A DNA stretch of 64,000 nucleotides from Pseudonocardia autotrophica (GCF_000717175.1 NZ_JNYD01000005.1:265810-329809), one strand, 5' to 3'. Shown: positions 28,795 through 36,762, counted from the first letter of the stretch. Program-made: numbers and translations. Notes: generated by a model not told the origin, from the sequence alone.

Positions 28795-29778
28795 ATGACG
28801 TTGTCGCGCAGGGCCGTGGACCAGGTCGTAGAACCGTCGAGGCTCGTCGAGTGGCTGCGGCTGCTCGATGCGCAGAACGGAATGGCCGGGCTCGATCAGC
28901 TCCGCGGGTTCGGGGTGAGCTGGAGCGCCGTGGTCGCCCATCTCGAGGCCGGCCGCTGGCAGCGGGTGCTGCCGCGGGTCTACGCGCTCTTCACGGGTTC
29001 GCTGTCCGCGGAGGCGAGGACAACGGCGGCCCTCCTCTACGGCGGACCCGCGGCGGTGCTCAGCCACCGCACGGCGGCCGAACTCTGGGGTCTCGTCCGA
29101 CCCGGCGAAGGACCGGTGCACATCACCGTCCCGTACACGAGCTCGGCGGTCTCGCAACCACCGCTCGTCGAGGTGCACCGCTCCCGCGCGCACCGGCACA
29201 TCCTCGTGACCACGGACCCGCCGCGGACGAGCCGGGCGGACACCGCGATCGATGTCGCCGTTGCCGAGGAGGACCCGGACTCGGCGCGGCGAGCCCTGGT
29301 GGCGATGTTGACGACCGGGCGGGTCACCGCCGCCGCCGTCGAACGACGGATGGCCGACCGGCTGCCGCGACGGCACCGCAAGGCCCTGCGCGAAGCGATC
29401 GCGCTCGTCCGGGAGGGTGTGCAGTCGGCGCTGGAGGAGCTGTACGCGACCGACGTCGAGAAGGCGCACGGCCTGGCGCCGGGCCGTCGCCAGAGCCCGT
29501 TCTCGGTCGATGGCACCGAGCTGTACGAGGACGTCGTCTACGACGACGTCGGAGCGCCGCTGACCGTGCGTCTGGACGGGCGGACCCACCTGGTCGACGG
29601 TGTCGCCTTCCGCGACCGGAGGCGGGACAACGCGGCCGAGCTCGCCGGGCGGTCGCGGCTGGTCTACGGGTGGCGTGATCTCTCGGCCGATCCGTGCGGT
29701 GCCGCCCGTGAGGTCGTGGGGGTGCTCCGCCGACTGGGTTGGCAGGGCACCTCGACGACCTGCCCGAAATGCTCGTGA
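28795..29778 (+). CDS. AbiEi antitoxin-like protein with DUF559-like C-terminus (orphan)
   Basis: 327 residues from the ATG at 28795 (a GTG at 28732 would add 21). The first ~85 residues resemble the AbiEi antitoxin winged-helix domain (GLDQLRGFGVSWSAVVAHLEA, WQRVLPRVYALF). The middle carries VLSHRTAAELWGL and HITVP, and the end has the DUF559/Vsr-like pattern DGRTHLVDGVAFRDRRRDN followed by a Trp-Arg-Asp-Leu motif. No AbiEii-type toxin is adjacent, so this is an orphan. The gene lies exactly between two 40-bp palindromes and its stop TGA is part of the second one. Function unknown; the domain set suggests DNA binding or a lost phage-defence role. Confidence 0.78.
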   Translation: MTLSRRAVDQVVEPSRLVEWLRLLDAQNGMAGLDQLRGFGVSWSAVVAHLEAGRWQRVLPRVYALFTGSLSAEARTTAALLYGGPAAVLSHRTAAELWGLVRPGEGPVHITVPYTSSAVSQPPLVEVHRSRAHRHILVTTDPPRTSRADTAIDVAVAEEDPDSARRALVAMLTTGRVTAAAVERRMADRLPRRHRKALREAIALVREGVQSALEELYATDVEKAHGLAPGRRQSPFSVDGTELYEDVVYDDVGAPLTVRLDGRTHLVDGVAFRDRRRDNAAELAGRSRLVYGWRDLSADPCGAAREVVGVLRRLGWQGTSTTCPKCS

Positions 29779-29814
29779 GTGGCGATAGCCGCTATGGCGA
29801 CTATCGCCACTCAC
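29775..29814. repeat. 40-bp palindrome, copy 2
   Basis: Same element with left arm gtgagtggcgatagccgcta and two changes that leave two mismatches in the stem. Bases 2-4 are the stop codon of the AbiEi-like gene (29776-29778). It separates this gene from the convergent phoH2. Confidence 0.9.
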
Positions 29815-29818
29815 GGGG

Positions 29819-31177
29819 TCAGTTGCCGGGGCCCTCCAGCATCTCCGTCACGAGGGCGGCGATGGGGCTGCGCTCGGAGCGGGTGAGGGTGACGTGGGCG
29901 AAGAGGGGGTGGCCCTTCAGCTTCTCGATCACCGCGGCGATGCCGTCGTGGCGGCCCACCCGGAGGTTGTCGCGCTGGGCGACGTCGTGGGTGAGGACCA
30001 CGCGCGAGGCGGTGCCGAGCCGGGAGAGCACGGTCAGGAGCACGTTGCGCTCCAGCGACTGCGCCTCGTCGACGATCACGAACGTGTCGTGCAGCGACCG
30101 GCCGCGGATGTGGGTCAGCGGGAGGACCTCCAGCATCCCGCGGGCGATCACCTCGTCGAGCACGTTCTGGCTGACCAGCGCGCCGAGGGTGTCGAAGACC
30201 GCCTGGGCCCAGGGGCCCATCTTCTCCGCCTCGCTGCCGGGCAGGTACCCGAGCTCCTGCCCGCCGACGGCGTAGAGCGGCCGGAACACCACGATCTTCC
30301 GGTGCTGCTGGCGCTCCATGACCGCCTCGAGGCCGGCGAGCAGCGCGAGCGCCGACTTGCCCGTGCCCGCCCGGCCGCCGAGGGAGACGATGCCGACCTC
30401 CGGGTCGAGCAGGAGGTCGAGCGCGACCCGCTGCTCCGCGGAGCGCCCGTGCAGCCCGAAGGCCTCGCGGTCGCCGCGGACGAGCTTGATCTGCTTGTCG
30501 GCCGTGACCCGGCCCAACGCCGACGACGTGCCGCCGAACAGCCGGATGCCGGTGTGGCAGGGCAGCTCGCCCGCCTCGGCGTGGTCCAGCACGCCGTTCC
30601 GGAACAGGGTGTCGATCTCCTCCGCGGCGACCTCGACGTCCGCCATCCCGGTCCAGCCCGAGGGGACGACGTCCTGACCGTGGTACTCGTCGGCGGGGAG
30701 TCCGACGGCGGCGGCCTTGACCCGCAGCGGCATGTCCTTGGTGACCAGCACGACCCGCCGCCCGGCCCCGTACTCCGCCTGCAGGTTGAGCGCGCAGGCG
30801 AGGATCCGGCTGTCGTTGCTGTCCGTGCGGAAGCCGCTCGGCAGCACCGACTGGTCGCTGTGGTTCAGCTCGACGTGGAGCGTGCCGCCGGCGTCCCCGA
30901 TCGGGACGGGCGCGTCGAGCCGGCCGTGCTTGATCCGCATGTCGTCGAGCTGCCGCAAGGCCGCCCGCGCGAACCACCCGAGTTCCGGGTGGTGCCGCTT
31001 GCCCTCGAGTTCGGAGATGACCACGAGCGGGAGGACGACCTGGTGCTCGTCGAACCGGGTCAGCGACCACGGGTCGGAGAGGAGAACCGAGGTGTCGAGC
31101 ACGTAGCAGCGGGGCGTGACGTCCGCGGGGACGTCGGAGCCGCTCTCCTGAACCGGGGCCGTACGACGTTCGGTCAC
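29819..31177 (-). CDS. phoH2: PhoH2: PIN-domain nuclease fused to PhoH ATPase/helicase
   Basis: 452-residue fusion. Residues ~20-155 are a PIN RNase domain ([53 protein letters not shown]). Residues ~245-450 are the PhoH ATPase with Walker [13 protein letters not shown] and Walker [12 protein letters not shown]. Mycobacterial PhoH2 is a sequence-specific RNA helicase/RNase and the toxin half of the PhoAT-PhoH2 pair. A GTG at 31177 with GAGGGAG upstream is used here. The same frame is open further to a GTG at 31366, four bases after the predicted transcription start, so a longer leaderless form is possible. No separate phoAT gene was identified. Confidence 0.93.
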   Translation of the reverse strand: MTERRTAPVQESGSDVPADVTPRCYVLDTSVLLSDPWSLTRFDEHQVVLPLVVISELEGKRHHPELGWFARAALRQLDDMRIKHGRLDAPVPIGDAGGTLHVELNHSDQSVLPSGFRTDSNDSRILACALNLQAEYGAGRRVVLVTKDMPLRVKAAAVGLPADEYHGQDVVPSGWTGMADVEVAAEEIDTLFRNGVLDHAEAGELPCHTGIRLFGGTSSALGRVTADKQIKLVRGDREAFGLHGRSAEQRVALDLLLDPEVGIVSLGGRAGTGKSALALLAGLEAVMERQQHRKIVVFRPLYAVGGQELGYLPGSEAEKMGPWAQAVFDTLGALVSQNVLDEVIARGMLEVLPLTHIRGRSLHDTFVIVDEAQSLERNVLLTVLSRLGTASRVVLTHDVAQRDNLRVGRHDGIAAVIEKLKGHPLFAHVTLTRSERSPIAALVTEMLEGPGN

Positions 31178-31374
31178 GGGTGCTCCCTCGCGGGCGCGGC
31201 ACCACGCCCACAGTTCCGGTGGGCCGGCCGACCCCGGTGCGGTTGCACGAACCACGTCTGCGACGCCGCCCGCACGCCCGCAAGGGCCGGGTGCCGGCCC
31301 TCTCGGGTGCTTCGCAACACCACGTCCAGGGCCTCCCCGGACGGTGCGATCGGTACGCACCGCCACCGCTGACG

Positions 31375-31402
31375 CTACTAGCGGTCACCCTCATGCGGTC
31401 AA
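31375..31402 (-). promoter_or_regulatory. Promoter of phoH2
   Basis: On the minus strand TTGACC (31402-31397), 16-base spacer, TAGTAG (31380-31375). The start would fall near 31370, leaving about 190 bases of leader before the GTG at 31177, or almost none if translation starts at the in-frame GTG at 31366. Confidence 0.6.
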
Positions 31403-31440
31403 GGGTGAGATCGTGTCGCGTCCGTGACCGATTCCGAGAA

Positions 31441-32700
31441 TTAACAGAACGGCCGACCGCTCATCGCATGATCGACACCGTCCGTCGCCGGCACGCCCCG
31501 GTCGGCCGCCGACCGTCCGGACCAGTCCCGAGCGCCCGGTGAGGCCAGTACCCCCGGCGTGACGGGCCGGTCGAGCGCCCGGCGGAACCGCGCGATGTCC
31601 TCCGCCCACCAGGCACGCACCAGTGGGTATCCGACCACGTAGGTGACCGTGTACGCCCGCCAACGCGGGTCGGTGAGGAACCGGAGCGCACGGTCCGCGC
31701 GGGCGTCGTCGAGCAGGAGCCACCGGCGCAGGTGGTCACGGGCCGCCGTCGTCCCCACCCGGTCGACCAGGAGCGCCGCGTCGAGCCGGACGTGCTGCAG
31801 CGGGAGCATCGCCTCCTCCAGCGCCTCGGCCAGCTCACCGTCCGTGACCACCCCCACGTCGGCGAGCACGTCGGCCGCCCACGGCCCCCACCCCGGCCCG
31901 ACGACGGCGTCGAGCCCGAGGTCCGCCACCCCCTCGACGACAAGCGCGCGCGGGCTGCGGGTGAGGCTCAGCGCCCGCTCGGGTTCGGACCGGGCCGCGG
32001 CGGCCCGCCGCAGGTGCTCGACGTGGTGTCCCGGGTAGGTCTCGTGCGCGACGAGCCGGGCGAGCTGCCCCGCCCGCTGTGGCGCGTCGGCGCTGAACCG
32101 GGCGAGCGAGCGGCCGCCGCCGAGGTACCGGGTGAAGCCGCTCCAGGGCCGGCCCTCGACGAGCTCGATCTCGACGTCCTCACCCGCCGGCAGGTCGAGG
32201 ACAGCGGCGGCCCGCTCGCGCAACGCCGCGACGAGTGCCCGGATCGCCACGCTCCGCCGGTCGCGCGGGAGCTCGTCCCGCGCGCGGTGCGCGGCCAGCC
32301 GGTCGGCGAGCGGTCCCGGCCCGGGCAGCAGCGCGCCGACGGCCCGGTGCGCCGCCCGGTACCGGTCCGGGTCGCCGGGGGCGACGTCGACGCCGTAGGT
32401 CTCCCGGATCTCGGTGCGCAGCGGCACCTGCTCGCCCGCGAGGGTCCGCGCGGTGCGCTCGAGGGCGCCCAGCTCGCCCTCGAGGAACGCCTCCCGCAGC
32501 GCCGGGAGGCCGACGTACGGGACCGCCCGCCGCAGCCGCGCGGCCTCGCGCACGAGATCCGACGGCGCGGGAGCGGGCTCGGCGCGGACGTGCCGGCGCA
32601 GCGCAGGGTCGCCGTCGAAGGCCTCCACGGTGCCCGGTGCCAGGCGGTCCAGCCGCAGCGCCAGCAGCGCGACCTGGCGCGCGACCGCGTCCGCTCTCAC
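31441..32700 (-). CDS. DUF885-family metallopeptidase-like protein
   Basis: 419 residues, mainly helical, with the zinc motif HETYPGHH (219-226) typical of the DUF885 peptidases and a downstream glutamate in VVEGVADLGLD as the likely third ligand. The region FSADAPQRAGQLARLVAHETY has the family spacing. No signal peptide, so probably cytoplasmic. The substrate is unknown; distant relatives are carboxypeptidase-like. It precedes phoH2 on the same strand, but phoH2 has its own promoter in the 263-base gap. Confidence 0.85.
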   Translation of the reverse strand: MRADAVARQVALLALRLDRLAPGTVEAFDGDPALRRHVRAEPAPAPSDLVREAARLRRAVPYVGLPALREAFLEGELGALERTARTLAGEQVPLRTEIRETYGVDVAPGDPDRYRAAHRAVGALLPGPGPLADRLAAHRARDELPRDRRSVAIRALVAALRERAAAVLDLPAGEDVEIELVEGRPWSGFTRYLGGGRSLARFSADAPQRAGQLARLVAHETYPGHHVEHLRRAAAARSEPERALSLTRSPRALVVEGVADLGLDAVVGPGWGPWAADVLADVGVVTDGELAEALEEAMLPLQHVRLDAALLVDRVGTTAARDHLRRWLLLDDARADRALRFLTDPRWRAYTVTYVVGYPLVRAWWAEDIARFRRALDRPVTPGVLASPGARDWSGRSAADRGVPATDGVDHAMSGRPFC

Positions 32701-33027
32701 GGCACTCTCCGCATCACCCGGACGCTACCCGTCGGGCGCCCGTCCGGCGCCCCGTACACGATCGGGAAGGCAACCGTCCCGAACGAGTGGATCAGCTACC
32801 CACGGTTCGCGAAAATAGCCGGAATGACGATTCGGGGCGGCGCCGGATTCCACCTATCCGGGGAGTAACCAAACGCACCGTTCGTAGCTCACACGATGGT
32901 GGTACGAGATTTGTTGTATACGCGCGACTGCGGATAGCTTTCGGAGCAGTCAGCGCGGGCTCCCCGGTCGGACGCTGACCTGAAAGGTGCCGGCTCGCCG
33001 GTTCCGCAGACCTACAGGAGAGAAACT
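32701..33027 (+). promoter_or_regulatory. Promoter and structured leader of secreted-protein gene 1
   Basis: The 327-base gap holds no gene. It contains the block ACACGATGGTGGTA (32891-32904), a conserved CGGATAGC (-10 candidate, 32931-32938), hairpin 1 with arms GTCAGCG (32949-32955) and CGCTGAC (32973-32979) around an invariant loop CGGGCTCCCCGGTCGGA, hairpin 2 (CCGG-ctcg-CCGG, about 32990-33001), and ACAGGAGAGA before the GTG at 33028. The same elements occur in order before genes 2 and 3. Confidence 0.8.
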
Positions 33028-33417
33028 GTGCTGAAGAAGGCTGGAATCGTCGCGACCGGCGTCGCCGCCTCTCTCGTCGCGGTCAGCCCGCTCGCCTTCG
33101 CCGGTGACAAGGGCCACGACCACCACGACAAGGGCGACAAGGGCCACCACGGCTCGTCGGTCACCGGCATCGACAAGTCGGGCAAGGGCCTGCTGAACGT
33201 GTCGGGCAACAACGTGAACGTCCCGATCCAGGTCTGCAACAACGACGTGCCGGTCAACGTCGGCGCGCTGGCCCTGCAGGGCAACGCCAAGGACATCACC
33301 GGTGCGCTGACCGGCGCCCTGGGCCTGTTCGGCGACGCGAAGGCCGACAGCAAGGTCAAGACCGACAACGACGACGTGTGCGGCCTCGGCTCCTCCGCGG
33401 GCGACTCGGTCGCCTGA
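33028..33417 (+). CDS. Small secreted chaplin-like protein 1
   Basis: 129-residue secreted protein. Signal peptide MLKKAGIVATGVAASLVAVSPLAFA with cleavage after Ala25, a His/Asp/Lys-rich stretch, then the core GIDKSGKGLLNVSGNNVNVPIQVCNNDVPVNVGALALQ (two stretches) and a Gly/Ala/Asp-rich tail ending in CGLGSSAGDSVA. The MLKK start, the SGN-x-VxVP pattern and a cysteine recall streptomycete chaplins, but the two cysteines are much further apart and the chaplin GLLNPAFGN motif is missing, so the family is not assigned. First and only complete-looking member of a tandem triplet; followed by a terminator with a T-run. Confidence 0.8.
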   Translation: MLKKAGIVATGVAASLVAVSPLAFAGDKGHDHHDKGDKGHHGSSVTGIDKSGKGLLNVSGNNVNVPIQVCNNDVPVNVGALALQGNAKDITGALTGALGLFGDAKADSKVKTDNDDVCGLGSSAGDSVA

Positions 33418-33439
33418 CGTCCCGTCACTGCAGCACCGC

Positions 33440-33472
33440 CGACGCCGGTCCGGGTTCCCCGGGCCGGCGTCG
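33440..33472 (+). terminator. Intrinsic terminator after secreted-protein gene 1
   Basis: Fifteen-base stem (cgacgccggtccggg against cccgggccggcgtcg, one wobble) followed closely by TTTT at 33476-33479. Confidence 0.8.
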
Positions 33473-33553
33473 CGCTTTTCCGGACATCCGCGCAGGTGTT
33501 CCACAACTCATCCGATCGAGCGAAGTAACTTTCTGCGGAAACACCTTCCGACA

Positions 33554-33687
33554 CGATGGTGGTAGGCGTTTCGCAATTCGTGAATCTCTCGGATAGCGTC
33601 CTCGGTAGTCGGTGCGGGCTCCCCGGTCGAGCATCGACTCGTCAGTCCGGGCCCTCCCCGGGCCCGAACCCATACAGGAGAAGAAGA
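33554..33687 (+). promoter_or_regulatory. Promoter and structured leader of secreted-protein gene 2
   Basis: Repeats the arrangement before gene 1: ACACGATGGTGGTA, CGGATAGCG, hairpin 1 with arms GTCGGTG (33608-33614) and CATCGAC (33632-33638, one G-U pair) around the same loop sequence, hairpin 2 CGGGCCC-tcccc-GGGCCCG (33648-33666), then ACAGGAGAAGAAGA and the ATG. Confidence 0.8.
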
Positions 33688-33993
33688 ATGCTGAAGAAGG
33701 TCGCCCTGGTCGCCGCCGCCTCGGCCGCGTCCGTCGTCGCCGTCAGCCCGCTCGCGTTCGCCAGCGACTCGCACGAGACCGGCATCGACAAGTCGGGCAA
33801 GGGCCTGATCAACGTCTCCGGCAACAACGCCAACGTGCCGGTCCAGGCCTGCAACAACGACGTCCCGCCGCCGGCGACTCGGTGCGCTGACGCTTTCCCA
33901 GCGCTTCATCCGGAAGCCCGGCCCGTTCACGGGCCGGGCTTCCGCCATTCCGGACAACGGCGTCCGGAGAAGATCATCCGATCGAGGGAATAA
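33688..33993 (+). CDS. Small secreted chaplin-like protein 2 (probable frameshift at codon after CNNDVP)
   Basis: The first ~58 residues are a clear copy of the family: signal peptide MLKKVALVAAASAASVVAV followed by SPLAFA, then GIDKSGKGLINVSGNN, ANVPVQACNNDVP. After that the frame runs as an Arg/Pro-rich tail to 33993, straight through a strong hairpin terminator at 33912-33943. Stepping back one base after CNNDVP gives AAGDSVR and a stop at 33888-33890, matching the SSAGDSVA end of copy 1 and leaving the terminator outside. The true product is therefore probably about 66 residues, with an indel, or recoding, at this point. Signal-type secretion and the core motif are sure; the C-terminus is not. 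Confidence 0.65.
   Translation: MLKKVALVAAASAASVVAVSPLAFASDSHETGIDKSGKGLINVSGNNANVPVQACNNDVPPPATRCADAFPALHPEARPVHGPGFRHSGQRRPEKIIRSRE
33912..33943 (+). terminator. Hairpin terminator after secreted-protein gene 2
   Basis: Perfect 15-bp stem, ggaagcccggcccgt against acgggccgggcttcc. It starts 21 bases after the stop at 33888-33890 but lies inside the extended frame. Confidence 0.8.
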
Positions 33994-34016
33994 CCGCCGG
34001 AAGAAACGCGATCAGA

Positions 34017-34151
34017 CACGATCGTGGTATGGGTTTCACAATTCCCGGCCTTCTCGGATAGCGTCTTCCGCAGTCGGTGCGGGCTCCCCGGTCGGACACC
34101 GACTCGTCAGTCCGGGCCTTCCCCGGGCCCGTACACACACAGGAGAGAACA
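34017..34151 (+). promoter_or_regulatory. Promoter and structured leader of secreted-protein gene 3
   Basis: Third copy of the leader: ACACGATCGTGGTA, CGGATAGCG, hairpin 1 GTCGGTG (34073-34079) / CACCGAC (34097-34103) with the invariant loop, hairpin 2 CGGGCCT-tcccc-GGGCCCG (34113-34131), and ACAGGAGAGA before the ATG. Confidence 0.8.
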
Positions 34152-34481
34152 ATGCTGAAGAAGGTCGCCCTGGTCGCCGCCGCCTCGGCCGCGTCCGTCG
34201 TCGCCATCAGCCCGCTCGCGTTCGCCCACGAGTCGCACGAGACCGGCATCGACAAGTCGGGCAAGGGCCTGATCAACGTCTCCGGCAACAACGCCAACGT
34301 GCCGGTCCAGGCCTGCAACAACGACGTCCCGCGGTCGACGACTGAGACCCACCTTCGCCGAGCGGCGTCGATCCTTCGGGATCGGCGCCGTTCCGCGTTC
34401 TCAGGCCTTTTCCCGGTCTGTCTTTCCGGCCCCGGTCGAGCCGCTCGTCAGCCGCCGAACCGGCGGTGCCGGGCCGCGTAG
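34152..34481 (+). CDS. Small secreted chaplin-like protein 3 (probable frameshift at codon after CNNDVP)
   Basis: Nearly identical to copy 2 over the first 58 residues (MLKKVALVAAASAAS, SPLAFAHESHETGIDKSG, ANVPVQACNNDVP). The annotated frame then continues through a hairpin terminator (34364-34389) and overlaps the convergent prenyl synthase by 34 bases, both unlikely. As in copy 2, moving back one base after CNNDVP gives a short end, AVDD, and a stop at 34343-34345, 18 bases before the terminator. The real protein is thus probably about 63 residues. Confidence 0.62.
   Translation: MLKKVALVAAASAASVVAISPLAFAHESHETGIDKSGKGLINVSGNNANVPVQACNNDVPRSTTETHLRRAASILRDRRRSAFSGLFPVCLSGPGRAARQPPNRRCRAA
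34364..34389 (+). terminator. Hairpin terminator after secreted-protein gene 3
   Basis: ggcgtcgatcc, loop ttcg, ggatcggcgcc (one G-U pair). It sits just beyond the frame-corrected stop of gene 3 and just before the 3' end of the convergent prenyl synthase. Confidence 0.7.
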
Positions 34482-35215
34482 TCACGCAACGCCCGGAGGA
34501 AGTCGACGCGACGGAACTCGGGCCAGTAGGCCTCGCAGAAATGAAATTCCGAATGCGCGCTCTGCCACAGCAGGAAACCGGAGAGCCGCTGCTCCCCCGA
34601 CGTGCGGATCACGAGGTCGGGATCGGGCTGACCGGACGTGTAGAGGTGCGCGGCGATGTGGTCGACGTCGAGCACCTCGGCCAGCTCCTCGATCGACGAG
34701 CCGGCCTCGGCGTGCTGCAGCAGCAGCTTGCGCACGGCGTCGGCGATCTCCTGCCGGCCCCCGTAGCCGACTGCCACGTTGAGCTCCAGGCCCGGACGGT
34801 CGGTGGTGCGGGCGGCGGCCGCCGTCAGCCGCTGCGCGATCCACTGTGGGAGCAGCTCCAGCGCGCCGACGACCCGGAGACGCCACGGCGCGCTGGGGCC
34901 GCTGAGCTCGTCGACGACGTCCGCGATGATCTCCAGCAGCGGCTCGAGCTCGTCGGCCGGGCGGGAGAGGTTGTCCGTGGACAGCAGGAACAGCGTGACG
35001 ACCTCGACGCCGGCGTCGCCGCACCAGCCGAGCAGGTCGGAGATCTTGGCCGCGCCGACCCGGTGGCCGTCGTTGACGTCCTCGAGCCCGGCGTCGCGCG
35101 CCCATCGCCGGTTGCCGTCGAGGATCAGCGCGACGTGCCGGGGGCGCTCCGCACCGACCAGCCGCCGGGCGAGCCTCGCCTCGTAGGTCGAATAGAGGAG
35201 GTCACGGACACCCAC
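34448..35215 (-). CDS. Z-type (cis) isoprenyl diphosphate synthase
   Basis: Undecaprenyl-synthase fold, 255 residues. Catalytic Asp in ALILDGNRRWARD (about residue 33), the TLFLLSTDNLSRP motif, GYGGRQEI and the C-terminal DPDLVIRTSGEQRLSGFLLWQ, including the Arg/Ser pyrophosphate binders. The M. tuberculosis homologue at the same conserved position (Rv1086, next to a hemolysin III gene and mca) is the short-chain Z,E-farnesyl diphosphate synthase that feeds decaprenyl phosphate for the cell wall, so this activity is more likely than UppS. GTG start. Confidence 0.92.
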   Translation of the reverse strand: MGVRDLLYSTYEARLARRLVGAERPRHVALILDGNRRWARDAGLEDVNDGHRVGAAKISDLLGWCGDAGVEVVTLFLLSTDNLSRPADELEPLLEIIADVVDELSGPSAPWRLRVVGALELLPQWIAQRLTAAAARTTDRPGLELNVAVGYGGRQEIADAVRKLLLQHAEAGSSIEELAEVLDVDHIAAHLYTSGQPDPDLVIRTSGEQRLSGFLLWQSAHSEFHFCEAYWPEFRRVDFLRALRDYAARHRRFGG

Positions 35216-35339
35216 GGGGCGGAGCCTACGCCGCGGCCCGGGACCACCTGCGCCCGAAGGCCGTCGCCCGGGGGCGCTTCACCGACGCGCCACCGGTCGG
35301 CAACCTGCACGCGCGTGGAGATCCCGTACCCTCGGGCGG

Positions 35340-36023
35340 GTGACCGCCGGGACCCTCCAGCCGCCGTCGGACCTCCCCTTCGTCAAGCCGCGGATGCGCG
35401 GCTGGCTGCACTTCTGGTCGTTCGTCACCTCGGTCGCGGCGTGCGCCACGCTGATCGCCGTCGCCGCGTCGCTCGTGGGCGGGGCCGCCGCGCTGGCGAC
35501 CTCGGTCTACAGCGTGACGATCCTCGGCCTGTTCGGCGTCAGCGCGCTCTACCACCGCCGCACCTGGACCACGCCGCGCAGCCGCTTGATCATGCGCCGG
35601 CTCGACCACTCGATGATCTTCGTCTTCATCGCGGGCACGTACACACCGGTCGCGATGCTGGCGATGGCCCCGGCGACCGGCCGGATCGTGCTGGGCGTGG
35701 TGTGGGGCGGCGCGCTGGCCGGCGTGGTCCTCAAGACGTGCTGGCCGCACGCGCCCAAGTGGCTCGCGGTGCCCATCTACATCGCACTCGGCTGGGTCGC
35801 GGTGTTCGTGCTGCCCGACCTGCTGCACAACGCCGGCGTGGCCGCCCTGGTCCTGCTGCTGGTCGGCGGCGCGCTCTACACCGCCGGCGCGGTGTTCTAC
35901 GCCGTGCACTGGCCCAACCCGTGGCCGAAGACCTTCGGCTACCACGAGTTCTTCCACGCGGCCACGGTGCTGGCCGCGATCTGCCACCAGATCGCGATCT
36001 GGTTCGCCCTCTTCCCGTCGTGA
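35340..36023 (+). CDS. trhA: PAQR-family membrane homeostasis protein TrhA (hemolysin III)
   Basis: 227-residue membrane protein with seven hydrophobic segments and PAQR/hemolysin III residues: SALYHRRTW, RRLDHSMIFVFIAGTYTP and FGYHEFFHAATVLAAICHQIAIW. The histidine set suggests a zinc-dependent hydrolase or lipid-homeostasis role, not a toxin. It is divergent from the Z-prenyl synthase, as Rv1085c is in M. tuberculosis. The stop codon is bases 2-4 of the third 40-bp palindrome. Confidence 0.92.
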   Translation: MTAGTLQPPSDLPFVKPRMRGWLHFWSFVTSVAACATLIAVAASLVGGAAALATSVYSVTILGLFGVSALYHRRTWTTPRSRLIMRRLDHSMIFVFIAGTYTPVAMLAMAPATGRIVLGVVWGGALAGVVLKTCWPHAPKWLAVPIYIALGWVAVFVLPDLLHNAGVAALVLLLVGGALYTAGAVFYAVHWPNPWPKTFGYHEFFHAATVLAAICHQIAIWFALFPS

Positions 36024-36059
36024 GTGGCGATAGTCGCTAGAGCGACTATCGCCACTCAC
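36020..36059. repeat. 40-bp palindrome, copy 3
   Basis: Left arm gtgagtggcgatagtcgcta as in copy 1, with one central mismatch in the right arm. Its TGA (36021-36023) is the trhA stop; it stands between two convergent genes. Confidence 0.9.
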
Positions 36060-36062
36060 AGG

Positions 36063-36665
36063 TCATTCGGGGCCGCGGGTGCGCAGCTCGTCGACCTTGG
36101 CCATGGCCTCGCGCAGGTCGGCGAGCCAAGTGTCGGCGTTGCGGCCCACCAGGCGCACGGCCCAGGCCAGGGCGTCGGACCGGGAGCGCGCCACGCCGGA
36201 GTCGACCAGCGTGTCCAGCACCATCCGCTCGGGCTGGCGCAGCCGCGTCATCACCGGGACCGACGCGGTGGTGAACAGCTCCTCGACGTCGCCGATCCGC
36301 GCGCCCCACGCGACCTTCCGCTGGTAGCGGTGCTCGGCCTGACGGGCGATGTCGATCCGCTCGTCCCGCGTCTCCTCGCGGAACCGCGAGATGCGCCCGG
36401 CCGCCGCGGCCGCCTTCTCGGCCCGCCCGGCGTCCGTGTCCGGGAAGTCGCCCTGCACCGCCGGCAGCTCGCCGACGATCACGATCTCCTCCCGGTCGAT
36501 CGTCACCTCGGGCGCGGCGACGAACCAGTCGTCGGGGAGCCGGCCGCGCAACCACGCGGCCGCGTCGCCCGTGTCCGGCAGGTCCGCCTGCTGCCACCCG
36601 CCTCGGGGCCCGCGCCCCTGCCCGCGCCCGCCGCCGTGCCAGCCCTTGTGCATCCGTCCCGTCAT
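36063..36665 (-). CDS. Conserved actinobacterial protein of unknown function
   Basis: 200 residues. After a Gly/Arg-rich start, a central region PPDDWF-like (LPDDWFVAAPEVTIDREEIVIVGELP) and a basic helix with ISRFREETRDERIDIARQ are followed by VAWGARIGDVEELFTTASVPVMTRLRQPERMVLDTLV (given in part) and SRSDALAWAVRLVG. The latter looks like a ribbon-helix-helix or small DNA-binding element. The same sequence type is common in actinobacteria, from memory, without known function. AGGAGGT before the ATG supports the start at 36665. Confidence 0.75.
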   Translation of the reverse strand: MTGRMHKGWHGGGRGQGRGPRGGWQQADLPDTGDAAAWLRGRLPDDWFVAAPEVTIDREEIVIVGELPAVQGDFPDTDAGRAEKAAAAAGRISRFREETRDERIDIARQAEHRYQRKVAWGARIGDVEELFTTASVPVMTRLRQPERMVLDTLVDSGVARSRSDALAWAVRLVGRNADTWLADLREAMAKVDELRTRGPE

Positions 36666-36762
36666 CCCGCACCTCCTGCTGCGATGCTTACGAGATTACA
36701 CAGCTACACAAGCCGCGTCAGAACGTTCTCCGACGGCGGACGGAAGACGGCGGAAGCGGGAG

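Noticed and set aside
35226..36059. Minus-strand frame opposite trhA
   Set aside because: Low-complexity Arg/His/Gln-rich sequence and antisense to a clear seven-helix protein.
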